Shown: positions 34,301-45,191 of the stretch, piece after piece
Layout: every line of letters starts with the position of its first letter
Numbering within the stretch: position 1 is the first letter of the stretch
Assembly: GCF_032362555.1 (NCBI RefSeq)
Contig: NC_083516.1
Span: forward strand, 2,319,001 to 2,383,000
Length of the DNA stretch: 64,000 nt
From: Amyelois transitella
Taxonomy: Eukaryota > Arthropoda > Insecta > Lepidoptera > Pyralidae
Direction: 5' to 3'
Notes under the pieces: model-generated
Seen by the model: the letters and a program-made list of their open reading frames with translations, nothing else
Database searches by the model: none
What the model was told of the DNA's origin: nothing
Program-made: the position numbers and the translations under genes

Positions 34301-37300
34301 TCAACGAGATGTATGCCAGCAGGCAGTCCTCGCTTCTAGAACAGAATGATAGTCTGAAGACCGAACATGCCGACCTTACCGCGAGGTTACAGGACCAGGA
34401 GGAGTTCATGCAGCAGATGATCAAGGAGAAGGTGGGATTCCCTTCATTAACCCTCGCTTCTAGAACAAAACAATAGTCTGAAGACTGAGATGACCTCAAG
34501 CCAGGCTGCAACCAGTAGTTTTCATTAGTTTTGAATCCTCTACTTTTTTAATAGCTATTAAGTGTTATTTAAATCGTTTATCTTAATCAAAGTAAAAGTG
34601 AAATAAATAATATAAAAAGAATGGATAGGAACATGATGGGTGTTTGTATGCTATGTTATCTCTTATAATCTTCGTTCTATCGTAATCAGAAATACAAGAC
34701 TGAATAGGAAATTATAGTCAATACTAATCATGTTTATATTTCCAGGTTCTACTAGAGATGGAGCTAAAAGATCTCCTGAACAAGTCTAACCACACCGCCT
34801 TGCGCATGGACCACTCTATAGACATCAGCTACACTGAGGACCAAATGCTGACAGCGCTCGATAGTCTCAACTCTGACACTAGATTCTCACAAGGTAAAGT
34901 TTTTTTTACATATTTTGTATTAAAAATTACCATTACTGAGTGACTGACATTGACAGACAACGCCAGCCCATATCACTGGGTATAGAGACTTGAAATTTGG
35001 TAAATAGATTTCTTATGTTATGTAGGGAAGCGTTTAAAGAAGGAAGATTTCTCTGATATTAACGGATTTTATAGTTAGTTTAATTTAACTTCCCAGTTTT
35101 GTTAGTCGAAGGGCTCAGTAATGATCGACATCTATAGTCATTTTTAAAATTTTCCATCTGCTACGCATGGCATCGTCTTCCTGGGATCATTCCATATATT
35201 GCCTATCATATATTTCCGTATTTATTATAATGTGTACTTATGCCAAATCGGGGAGCCAAACAAACATCGGTACCTTAACGCTTTTTAACTAACCCACTAT
35301 TCTCTATGTTCTACTAACTAAATATATCGCTTGTATATATGCTCCTGCTTCACCTAACCATATTTATTTTAGACAACCGCTTGTTAGACGAAGAGTCCTT
35401 CCTAAACGCTTTGCGAGAAGACCAGGGTCGTGCAACCAACATGTCGTTGTTTGACGAAATACGCCTTAGCTTCTACAACAGGTCTAGAGTTAACAACACA
35501 GATTGCAATATCACTTGCGACAGGCTTGATAGAAGTTTTGACACTTCTATGACTAATAAAAGCACTCAGACAGAAAATGACGAAAATGATAAAGATTTAG
35601 TCGAAAATGTTAAGGATACAACTAACAGCATAACTGAAACAGAATGTGATATTAATTTCAATAATAACAATGTTACGGAACATGATGTTGATATAAATTT
35701 AAATAATAATGCTAAGGATAATTCTAAAAGTGATATAAGCACGCAAACTCTTAATATTAAAAATAATAAAGATAAATATTGTCAATGTGTTATTTCTGAT
35801 AAAGTTTTAACTGCTGCTAGTCAGACGGATGTTAATATAAATAATAATATAGAAATTTGCACGAAATGTGTCGATTATGAAATGTTGATAAAACATACTG
35901 TGAAAGTTGAAAAGGACGCGACACGATATTTCAACGCGGTGACGTCTTTGGAGAATGACTTAGAGAAATGTGAAAATAATTTGGATGTGTTGCAAAAAGT
36001 CGTTGTTGATGGTGAAGAACGAAACTGTTCGTTAAGAGATGCTATTAAAGATTTGCAAGCTAAGCTGTCTGTGTTAGAAGGTGCTTGTGAGAAACAGCTG
36101 AAAAAGATAGCTAGTTTGTGCGGTGAGACGTGCGTTACTGGAAGCCAAACTGATTATGGTAATGATTCGCTTCATTTGTATAAAGTAGTATGTGTAGTTT
36201 CATTGTCGGTGGCAGGAATTCTCCGGTGGTGGGCAGTATTACTAATATTTTGGATAGAAATAGTTATATTTTGCAGTAAGGACTCTGGTAATAAGAAGTA
36301 ATCTTAACTTTAGATAATAGAAACAGTTATAATAGTTCTGCCTTGTATGTTTTAAAGCATGTTTAGTTGTAGACAATTAGTAACTTGTTATAACCAAATT
36401 TAAGTTTTTACCAATAGCGATAGCTGCAACAATTTTGTAGAAATTCTCTCAGACAACTGTAATTCACACTCTTAAAAAAGAAAATATTTGTATTTTTGTA
36501 TGTTTGTAATGAATAAACTCAACTATTTTCTGGAATTTCCCATGAGAGTGAAGCTCCGCGTAAAGCTAAAATAAAGAAGTACTTCGCAAAAAAAAAAACA
36601 ATTTTAAAAATTTTTACAGGATGTAACACCCAAGTTAGTCCGCTTAAATAAAAATCAATTTCTTGTCTCAATAGATACCGCTTCAACTGGCACTCAAGTA
36701 GAGATTCCCTGCCACGAGTGCGTAAAACGGAACGTCGCCGCGCCGCAGAAGAGCTTCAGAAGATATTTATGGTGGGTACAACGCATACATACAACATATA
36801 GTCACGTCTGTATCCCTTTGCGGGGTAGATAGAGCCAACAGACTTGAAACAACTGAAAGGCCATGTTCATCTGTCAGTATTTAAGAATCGTTGAGTTAGT
36901 ATCACGTAACATAAGTTTTCCCAAATATATTTTACTTAAGGAATTCAGATTGGAACCAAATCAACGATCATGGTTACACTATCCAACCACATAAATCAAT
37001 TATTTTTCATACATTCAAATTAATGTACATAATTCAGAGAAAAGTAGTTCACATTGTATTTCTATAACTACACTACTATGTACTTATAAAATGTGTCAAT
37101 CTAGCAATTCTCATATTCTTCAGTCTTTAATTACAGGGAGCCCCTAAAGAGTCTGTTTCAAATATTCGCCGTCATCTGCTTCGTGTGCGCCGTGTGGCTG
37201 CTGTACGGCGTGGCGCGGCGGCGCGGCGGCTGTGCGCGCGCGCCGCTGGCCGGGCGCTGGCCGGCCGCGCAGGACCTCGTGGACTTGTTGCTGAGGGTCG

Positions 37301-37326
37301 ACTATGTGGCTGAGGTGCCTATGTGA
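31338..37326 (+). CDS. EF-hand/coiled-coil tail-anchored protein, KASH5-like
   Basis: Eleven exons: 31338-31371, 31459-31570, 32457-32588, 32935-32993, 33190-33349, 33768-33936, 34249-34431, 34746-34893, 35373-36158, 36675-36771, 37137-37326; 2070 nt, 689 aa, all phases consistent. Residues about 12-90 resemble a degenerate EF-hand pair ('IFDYCGADSSGTLRVDAL'); about 113-332 are heptad-rich coiled coil; 333-594 are Asn/Asp-rich with repeated TQT/SQT motifs (397, 456, 482, 590, 601); 631-650 are a single membrane segment ('LFQIFAVICFVCAVWLLYGV'), then a 39-residue tail rich in Arg with 'RWPAAQDLVDLLLRVDYVAE' and end VPM. EF hand, coil, single C-terminal anchor and short tail are the layout of KASH5, a nuclear-envelope LINC and dynein adaptor; LRMP/IRAG2 is an alternative. 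The canonical PPPx end is absent, so the KASH assignment is an inference. Exon 9 can also read through to a different C-terminus (separate entry). Confidence 0.7.
31945..32045 (+). mobile_element. SINE-like repeat, 3' fragment
   Basis: 'AAGCCAAACAGCTGAGCGTG' to 'CCCCGCTAGGGATATAGACG' and an ATGT tail; a second, inverted piece of the family lies at about 32160-32260. Both are in intron 2 of the KASH5-like gene. Confidence 0.75.
33975..34015 (+). pseudogene. Decayed duplicate of the start of exon 6
   Basis: Aligns without gaps to the segment of exon 6 encoding 'NATLPEVRRDYEEA', 33 of 41 bases identical. It lies only about 40 bases after the exon 6 donor and still reads open in the same frame ('NEMLPDVSRDYEET'). 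Confidence 0.75.
34452..34489 (+). pseudogene. Partial duplicate of exon 7 in the next intron
   Basis: 'CCTCGCTTCTAGAACAAAAC' and 'AATAGTCTGAAGACTGA' repeat exon 7 bases 34328-34364, 124 bp upstream, with about five mismatches. Confidence 0.8.
36159..36520 (+). other. Alternative 3' end of the KASH5-like gene
   Basis: If the donor at 36159 is not used, exon 9 reads on to a stop at 36299-36301, giving a 641-residue protein ending 'HLYKVVCVVSLSVAG...' with a hydrophobic run of about 26 residues containing 'WWAVLLIFWIEIVIF'. AATAAA follows at 36512-36517, 211 bases after the stop. This fits an intronic polyadenylation isoform with a different membrane segment; not proven without transcript data. 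Confidence 0.5.
36783..36870 (-). mobile_element. SINE-like repeat, 3' fragment
   Basis: ATGT-type tail then 'TATCCCTTTGCGGGGTAGAT' and 'AACTGAAAGGCCATGTTCA'. A tRNA-SINE body scrap ('CGTTGAGTTAGTATCACGTA') follows at about 36890. Lies in the last intron of the KASH5-like gene. Confidence 0.7.
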
Positions 37327-39168
37327 GATTACAGTTCTCGAAAAAAAAAAATAATGAAGAATATCATTACGGAAACAAAATGTGTGTTATAGTGAAACAA
37401 AAGCAGAAATCTTTGTCAAAAAAAAAAAACAATATTCCTACTTACTACAAAACGTATACAATGTGTTCTGTGTAATGGAAAAACGAATTACAACATAAGT
37501 TTTGTAGCACACAAAGATAATAAAATTTAAGTAACCTATTGGCCATTTTGATAAAATTCAGTTTGTTTCGGCATGATAAAAGTAAAACTTTATTCTATGT
37601 GTTCAGTGAAAACATAGCCAACATAACAACTTTTGTTTGTACAATAAGCTACAGTCAATATAATATAGCAATACTAAGATGCAAGTGAGAAAAAGCCAAA
37701 TAATTGTGCTTCCTATGTGTAACACTAAATTTAGTTTACTGCAATAGTTATAACTTAATTTTATATATTTATAGGAAAATATTATTAGTTAGAATATTGT
37801 AGATTTATTCTCGACACATGTTATAAGGCTTGTGTTATTATCTTATAATTGTTTAATTTCATATATATTTTAATTCACATTTTTATATGATCAATATAAA
37901 AAAAATTAAGTTTAAAATTGCTTGAATGAAACAATCTCAAATTCTTTCTTTCAATACTTATTCTTATTTCAGTGCTTTTAAAATGTTTGATAATTGTCAA
38001 TTTACTTACCTACTTAAGAATTTTATGAATCAATGTGTAAAATTCCAAAAAATAAGTGCATTTATGTATAGAAATAATCAGTAACACTTACGACGAGAAA
38101 AAAAAATCTGTGATAGGATAGTGCCAGTTAATTAGAATACATACTTTTAATTAGAATTTTACCCAATTAAGAAAACGTACATTCGTTTCGAATTTAAAAA
38201 GTGTTGTGACAAAAATTATATGACCAAAAATTATTATTAAAATTTATAATGAATATGATAAGCCAATTTTCTAATTTTATACGAATCCCTTATATTAGAT
38301 AATTTAAATTCCAAATTATTTTCGAATAAAGTTTTTTTAACATTTGACTAACTTTGTATTTATTTTTGCATTTAAAGTTTTAATAATATGAGCAAGACTC
38401 GCGTAGACATTAGTTGTATTCGTATGTATTAATAAACAAAATACTGAAGTTACTGACGATTCATAACTATTATATTAGTGCCTTCACATTTCGAACAGTA
38501 TTATCAGTTGAGAATTATTAGCTTTTAAAGCTGTTCCATCATACTCCATAAATAGAATTAAGAGTGAATTGCACCGTGTTACTATTACGATAAAATTACA
38601 AGCTGTCAAATCCTCGATTACAAAATACACTATTTGTTACCGCGAGTGTCAAAGATGTGCAATTCACACTTATGTAAGGTGTATCTAATTGTAATTTTAT
38701 CAGCAATTGTATTAACTTTGCTACATATTCGCAGTAATTTTGCTTTATATTTATTATTGTCCAATAGAGAAATGTTACATATTTATGCATGTTTACTAGT
38801 CTGTAATTGATAACTAGAGATTATGTTTTTGATAACAGTTCCTTTTAAATGTGTCGCATTTTTATACTTAATTTCTCATACGAATGTAAGTAATTTTAAT
38901 ATCTGCTCATTAGGAGTTAATTGTGAGCGTATTTATGTGTCTTTTTTGTGTTAAAATGTATGTATCTGAGAAATAAACGAGATCTGATAATTTCATATTT
39001 TTTATTCAATATTACTCCTATACCTACACATTACATAGTTTATATTATAAATTAATCAACTTAAAAAAAACAAAAAAATATTGTGCAATTCCTAGTTTTA
39101 ATTAAATCATTAAATTTATTTCAATATAATTTAAGTTGCACACAAAATTTTCAACAGATCTATACTAA

Positions 39169-39827
39169 TATTATAAAGCTGAAGAGTTTGTTTTGTTTGT
39201 TTGTTTGTTTAAACGCGCTAATCTCAGAAACTACTGAACCGATTTGAATAATTCTTTCACTGTTAGATAGTCTATTTATCGAGGAAGGCTATAGGCTACA
39301 TTTTATCCCGGATTTCCTACGGGAAACGTCAACAATGCAGGTGAAAGTTGAATGAGTCGGCCATCTGCGAGCTTTCCACGCGAACGCTGCGCAAACCAAC
39401 AAAGATATAGTAAAACAATGTACTAAAGATGTGAAGTACTCATTTTTTGCCACAAAAAAGTCCGCGAGAGCATATATCTATCTCTTAAGGTTTACTTACA
39501 GTAACCACTTTTATGTTCAATTTTTAAGATTATTTTTTCAATATAAACATAAGTTATTTTGAAACCAATTTTCTTTAATTCAGTATTAATCCTTGTCCAA
39601 ATAAATATGTTTATTACTTTCGGCTTTTCATGTAGACTAAAATTGCCATTTACAGTATATAAATCAGACGAATAGGTTTTGAGATATAGTCGTTATAAGC
39701 AATTTGCAGCGAAACATTTAATATGGCGAACCAGCGTTCTTTCTAATACGCGTGACCGCCTGACCGAGAAATAAATATGATGCCCAAAATAACTATTCCA
39801 CGCAGACGAAGTCGCGGGCACAGCTAG
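39169..39827 (+). mobile_element. Non-autonomous Helitron-type element, copy 2
   Basis: Starts TCTATACTAATATTATAAAG after an A and ends CACAGCTAG before a T. A hairpin, CGCAGAC-GAA-GTCGCG (39801-39816), sits just before the 3' end. These are Helitron hallmarks (5' TC, 3' hairpin then CTRR, A|T target, no target duplication). 659 bp, no ORF, opposite orientation to copy 1 at 22597-23250. Confidence 0.8.
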
Positions 39828-40429
39828 TTGTATTATAATGGCACATTTTCTAGAAAAGAAAATCTTTTCATTTTCAAAAGGTCAACAAGTCAAAGACCAC
39901 AGATATAGTTATTGTAAGCAGGCAAGGAAAGTAAACCATGTAGGTAATCAAAATAATTTTATGAATAGAAAATTACTTATTATTAGTTAGGTACCAACTA
40001 AAAAAATGTCTCAATAAAAAATAAACACATCAAATATCAATGAAGCATATCCCATTGACTCCCACAACCCTATATTATCCTTTTACGAAACCGGTAATCT
40101 CCCAACAAAGACCCTTCAAGGTGTCCCGTGCACACAAAAGATTTGCCAACTGAGAAATTGGAACGGGAACAATTCCCAAGAAGTTTTTTTTTGTCCTTGG
40201 GTCAGTCTGGAGAGGGGCATAAAAATCGATTGATGATTAATACGTTCATAGGACTATACCTACTAGATTTATGATGATCACTTTGTGATCACTTATCTTG
40301 CTAAAATACCTACTTAGTAAGTTTTTTGTCGGACTTTTTAAATTTGTTCCGTTTAAAAAATTAGTTAACTATTATTTTTAGTTTTTGCGCTAAAACAGCT
40401 GAACAAATTTTTAATGACTATGTGTAGTA

Positions 40430-40660
40430 CATACAAACATAGTCACGTCTATATTCCTTGCGGGGTATACTATACAGAGTCAACAGTCTTGAAAAAACTT
40501 TTCGGCTATTTAGCTTAATGATAGAATGAGATTAAAATAGTGATAGGTTGCTAGCTCATCGCCTTAAAAAAAAGAATTGGAAGTTTATAAGCCTATCCCT
40601 TAGTAGCATTTTACGACATCCAGGGAAAAGTGATAGGTTGGTCCTTTTTTTTGTGCACTG
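40430..40660 (-). mobile_element. SINE-like repeat
   Basis: Tail side 'TTCCTTGCGGGGTATACTAT' near 40454, middle 'TGATAGGTTGCTAGCTCATC', head side 'TAGCATTTTACGACATCCAG'; the extreme head is decayed. Confidence 0.75.
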
Positions 40661-40873
40661 GTTTCTACAACTCCCTATGAAGATATAATACCTACTTACA
40701 GATGCTTAATAAACTATAAAATGCATAAAAGTATACCTAAGTATCAATTTACTTTTATAATACGTAGCCAAGCTAACCCTACAAAATGAATTTTCGAATG
40801 AAATAACGACTTTACAACCATAGTTTAACGTTTAGAATTAAATGTACGGGTGTTGTATAGGGGTCGAATGGTG

Positions 40874-40911
40874 CACCTGTCAAGCTTCGAGCTGATACGG
40901 CACCGTGGGAA
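40874..40911. promoter_or_regulatory. Candidate proneural E-box plus Su(H) site
   Basis: CACCTGT at 40874-40880 (minus strand ACAGGTG, matching the RCAGSTG proneural E-box) and CGTGGGAA at 40904-40911 (matching the Su(H) consensus YGTGRGAA) are 23 bases apart. About 4.3 kb upstream of the Hairy/Deadpan-type gene. Confidence 0.3.
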
Positions 40912-41224
40912 TTTCAAACTATTTTTTTAGGAACAACTCAACATTGATGTGAATTTGACATTTTGTGTGTATGAGGTAGCCTTTTTTATATCTTGTATCG
41001 TGTTCTTTTTGAGTTAATAAAAAATAAGTTCTAGGTAGTTAGAAATGATTAAACTATGAATAGCTGTGTTAATAATAAAATGTTTGTGGTCAATTAAACT
41101 AGGTCAAGTAGTTTTTAGATAATTACAAATGTTGTAAAAAAATAAAATGTTCACGGGGTCTAGTTTGCGACGACTTAACTAGTATTAAGTTCTAAAAGTT
41201 CAGATGTGTAGCTTTACAATTAAA

Positions 41225-41290
41225 TATTTGTTAAATAAAATAAAAATAAAATAAAAATCGTTTATTTTCAGACAACAAAAGTCCATAGAT
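41225..41290 (-). mobile_element. LINE 3' end fragment
   Basis: The minus strand reads 'TTGTCTGAAAATAAACGATT' followed by repeated TTTTATTT units, the appearance of a Jockey/CR1-type LINE 3' terminus with its short tandem tail. Confidence 0.45.
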
Positions 41291-42044
41291 TTGTTAGTAA
41301 AACTTAACCTAAGTTAGTTACTTACCTAAAATACTTACCTAAAAGCCTTATTATTAATTTGTAATCCTTTAATAATTTCGTCCCTTCATTTAGATATATA
41401 TATCCCTTCATTCATGTAAATAATTCATTTCTAAAACACAAAAACTTCCTTTTTCATTGGCTAAAAAAAATTTCAAACTTTCAAAGTTATTTCCTGATAT
41501 GCAGTTTTTGGAAATATAAGTACTTATTTGTCCACGCCATAATCTTATTGGCATAACATCGGAAAATAATTCTCACGTATTAAATAATATGTATAAATAT
41601 TTGTCTATCAATCACAGATTCACTACAAAGGAGTTTTTGTGGCTGCGTCCGCCGCGATCCGGAAACCGCCCCGGATGTCAGCGGTTTTTTCCTTTGCCAC
41701 GTTGCTTCTAATAAAAAAAAGGAGTTGATACGAGGGCGCGAGTTTTTGTGCCACCTGTCCTCTTGGGAAATATTGGACGGAAGTAAAGTGGTCCAGATTT
41801 TTATTTGGGAAGAATATAATCACGCAACTTATCAAAAAGAACTTACTAACAAGCAATAAATAACTATTTATACTTAGATATAAAAAAATATATATTGTAA
41901 ATCTATGCAATATCAATTTATAAAATAAATAATTGAATACTTATGTAAATATAAGTATCTAAGAGTATTTATAAATTTAGTAGATTTTCAGCCAATCGTT
42001 CCACAGAACAGATATAGGCGCGACTTTCATCTGCCATAGGGCCA

Positions 42045-42125
42045 AAGATATAAAACACGTCTTTAACCCGTACGGGGTAGACAGAGCCAACCGTCTTTAA
42101 AAGACTAAGGCTATGATCAGTTGTA
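42045..42125 (-). mobile_element. SINE-like repeat, 3' fragment
   Basis: 'CCCGTACGGGGTAGACAGAG' and 'CCAACCGTCTTTAAAAGACT' match the 3' part of the family. Confidence 0.6.
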
Positions 42126-42405
42126 GGTATGGCCGTCTGACATCTAATGACCCTCCGCATAATCCGATTCAACAGAGAAAGAACCTTGTATCCAAAGCTT
42201 TCTTTTTTTTTAACGAACTATACACCACCCTTTGCTATTACATACTACCAAACAAAGAATGTATCAAAACTCTTGTATCTAAAAAGCAAATCTGTGTACA
42301 GCTGACCGCTATAGGTATGCGTAAGAGATTAATCGACTCTTCCGCCAAGAAGGGACGCAATAAATTACATCCTTCATCCCGAAGAGGAAGGAAGTGGCTC
42401 CGTTA

Positions 42406-42413
42406 TTCCCACG
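42406..42413 (-). promoter_or_regulatory. Candidate Su(H) site
   Basis: TTCCCACG, the reverse complement of CGTGGGAA, a perfect match to YGTGRGAA, 2.8 kb upstream of the bHLH gene and in a locally GC-richer stretch (42350-42440). Confidence 0.3.
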
Positions 42414-42557
42414 CCTCCGGGCTTACAATTGGATCGTGTGAATGAACCTTTTTTTACTCTTACTTTCGGTCCAATTATCGCTAAATAGTATTTAAGGTTT
42501 TTTAATTAAAAAATGATTCTTATCATAAAAGGTAACTACCTACCTTTGTCACTTAAA

Positions 42558-42815
42558 TGCCGTGTGGTTCTCGGCACAAATAGAAAAAAGAATAGGACAA
42601 CTCCATCTCTTCCCCATGAATGTCGTAAAAGGCGACTAAGGGATTGGCTTATAAACTTGGGATTCTTCTTTTAGGCGATGGGCTAGCAACCTGTCACTAT
42701 TTGAATTTCAATTGTATCATTAAGCCAAACAGCTGAACGTGGCCTTTCTGTCTTTTCAAGACTGCTCTGTCTACCCCGCAAGGGATATGGACGTGATGAT
42801 ATGTACGTATGTATG
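42558..42815 (+). mobile_element. SINE-like repeat, nearly full length
   Basis: 'GCCGTGTGGTTCTCGGCAC' at 42559, 'GGCGATGGGCTAGCAACCTG', 'CCCCGCAAGGGATATGGACG' and an ATGT-type tail to about 42815. Confidence 0.88.
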
Positions 42816-43904
42816 CATCACTAAAATTACAAAAAAAAAATAGTTTTAATAAAAACAAAAATATCTTTCCCATCACAGTTTGCAGGTCACTTTCAAATGA
42901 TAAATGAATACGAATCAACTCCCGTCTGACCTCCATGGCTCAGGAGACCTAATTCAACTTTGGAACTCTGGCCATAGATGTTGGAAGCTGATAATGGCCC
43001 CAAATGCATCATTAAATTATATAATAACGTCCGAAACAAAAGTTCCCACCAACTACCCTCATTAACACATCAGCGACATTATGACATCCAACGCTTATTG
43101 GCTCCATCACGCGATCTCGTCACACATCATGAACAATACAGACAAACATACACATTGTGTTGTTAATTTATAACAAAACATCCAAATTTTAACCTTAGAC
43201 GGTTCGACATAAGAGTTGTGAAAAGTTTAAGCAGCTGTTTAAATAACTTTGATAACGTATCGTCCTGACAAAATTGTTTCGGCAGTTCTATAAGCGAAAA
43301 AAATCTCTTATTTTCTCACAAATAAGGTCCATTAAGGTTTAAGGATAGCGATAATAAATACCGTGGGAGAAAGCAGTAGCATGCTAATTAAATATTAATA
43401 TAATGCATGAAGGCATGTATTTTAAAGGTCGCATGAATGGACACCTGGTTCTGAAGGGGCAACGGCATTTACGCAGTCTCGGTTTTGTACTGTATTTATT
43501 ATAGCGGTGCATACATACATACATACTTATCTTTTAATTAGGTAAACATTGGTTACCAATTTTTATAAAGGTATTGTAGAGATTTAATAGTTTTGTAACG
43601 CATCGCTCATAAAGGAAAGTACTTATATTTCATCTTACTTAGATTTTGATGAAATTCGTCGAAACAGCATACTTTTCTTCCGAAAAACCCCGGGCCCTGG
43701 TCTAGTAGATTTATTAAGCAATAAAAAACTAAGTGGTCATGTCTTCTTTGTAATAATTAATATAAGATACTAACTCTTAGAGAAGCCTACCGCAAGCGAC
43801 AAACTTAAAATTAATTTGGTACCTACCCTATCTTATAATTTTTATTTTAATAATTAAGAATTAAAATATATGTATGTGTGTAATTAATACGTAAGTTAGT
43901 TTTT

Positions 43905-43942
43905 CACTTTGCATGATTCACGCATGTGAATCATGCAAAGTG
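43905..43942. repeat. Perfect 38 bp palindrome
   Basis: Arms of 17 bp (CACTTTGCATGATTCAC at 43905-43921 and its exact reverse complement at 43926-43942) flank the 4-base centre GCAT. About 1.25 kb upstream of the bHLH gene. No neighbouring TE signature. Confidence 0.95.
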
Positions 43943-44102
43943 CAAAGCATTCCCAAGTTTAAATTATTTAGGTACAACTAAGTAGCACATGAAGACCTTG
44001 TTACCTGCGTATTGAAATGAAACTAATATTGCAACAAAATTGCAACACCTCATATGCAAACCCAAATTTACCCGACCGTACCAGCCCTTGCACCTTGGAA
44101 CA

Positions 44103-44121
44103 TTCCCACACACCGTGAGAA
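44103..44121. promoter_or_regulatory. Pair of candidate Su(H) sites
   Basis: TTCCCACA (44103-44110; minus strand TGTGGGAA) and CGTGAGAA (44114-44121) both match YGTGRGAA, in opposite orientation and 3 bases apart, about 1.07 kb upstream of the bHLH ATG. Confidence 0.35.
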
Positions 44122-45191
44122 TATTCCACACCCCTGTTCATAAAGTACCATATTTATCCACCAACAAATCCACGATAAAAACTCAAAACTTAATGTCCAC
44201 ACCCTTCACGCTACACCGCACGTATGAAGTATCGAATTTATCCATCAAGGTGTGCGAACAAAAAATACGGTACTTCATGGAAAGTTGCGAAGTCATCAAG
44301 TACGGAGTTTCGTGTGTTGGGTGATGGGGAAATCAACACGGTTATTGATGTGCGCGCACGGTTCTGCATTCCCATACACAGGATAAGGGAACGGCGGATG
44401 TAGCTTCACTCTAAGCGGGACCATTTTATATTATTAGATTGATTTGTATTATTTTAGTTGTATTTTAATTTGTTCTTTTTTTGTATTTACAGACTTATTA
44501 TAGTATTAGTTAAAAAGAATGGAAAACATTTTTGTCCGCTTTTTAAAGCTTTTGTCTTATTTGTCTTAAAGCCTATGTTCATTCTAATCAGTCAATTTTA
44601 AAAATCTTTTACTAATTTATAAAATCATTATTGTTCCGAAGACATCCCTGCATACATACGTACTTATAAACACTTTGCACTTTATATATTTTTATAAAAC
44701 AAAATTTTGTCTAAAGATACATACTTAGAAGTGTTAAGTAATTAACTTACCAGAGCTTTTAGTATAAAACGTTTACGACTATCGGTTATAATTTCTTAAT
44801 ACTTCAATAATTATTAAAATAAATTTATACACATTAATTATACATTTTAAAAGTACCAAAAATTTTTTCTTCCTAAGACATTCAAAACGTTTCCTTAACA
44901 GAATCAAACCTAAACATCTACGGCTGTCACCACACCACTACACCACACGCTCCATTCAATGTCCCCTAAGAGAGCGAGAGGGAACGAAAACAAAACATTC
45001 CGATACAGTTCCCACCGCAAAATCCCATGCGCTAGAGCGAGACGGCACCATTTTACACCTTCGATTTTCAAACAGGATGAATACGGGAAGAAGTGCATTA
45101 ATGAATTTTGCTGTACGTTCCCATCGTAAGTTTTATCATTCCGTGGCTAGGAGCCGAAGTGTTAAGACGTGTGTAGTGAAACTTTTCAAGG

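Larger units (their letters stand above)
37327..45191. other. Long gene-poor region between the KASH5-like and bHLH genes
   Basis: The left part should contain the 3' UTR of the KASH5-like gene (AATAAA signals at about 37514, 38326 and 38973). No exon-like ORF with splice sites was found. Contents: a Helitron, SINE-like copies, a LINE 3' end, a perfect palindrome and Su(H)-type sites, listed separately. The rest is AT-rich with nothing I can name; it is the natural place for enhancers of the bHLH gene. Confidence 0.6.

Noticed and set aside
41623-41916. 97-codon minus-strand ORF
   Set aside because: Phe/Tyr/Ile-rich translation of AT-rich DNA with no domain or splice context.
42113-42445. 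110-codon + strand ORF
   Set aside because: Its beginning lies in a SINE-like fragment and no conserved motif is visible.
44040-44324. 94-codon ORF upstream of the bHLH gene
   Set aside because: No splice sites or recognisable domain, and its composition is not coding-like; more likely regulatory DNA.
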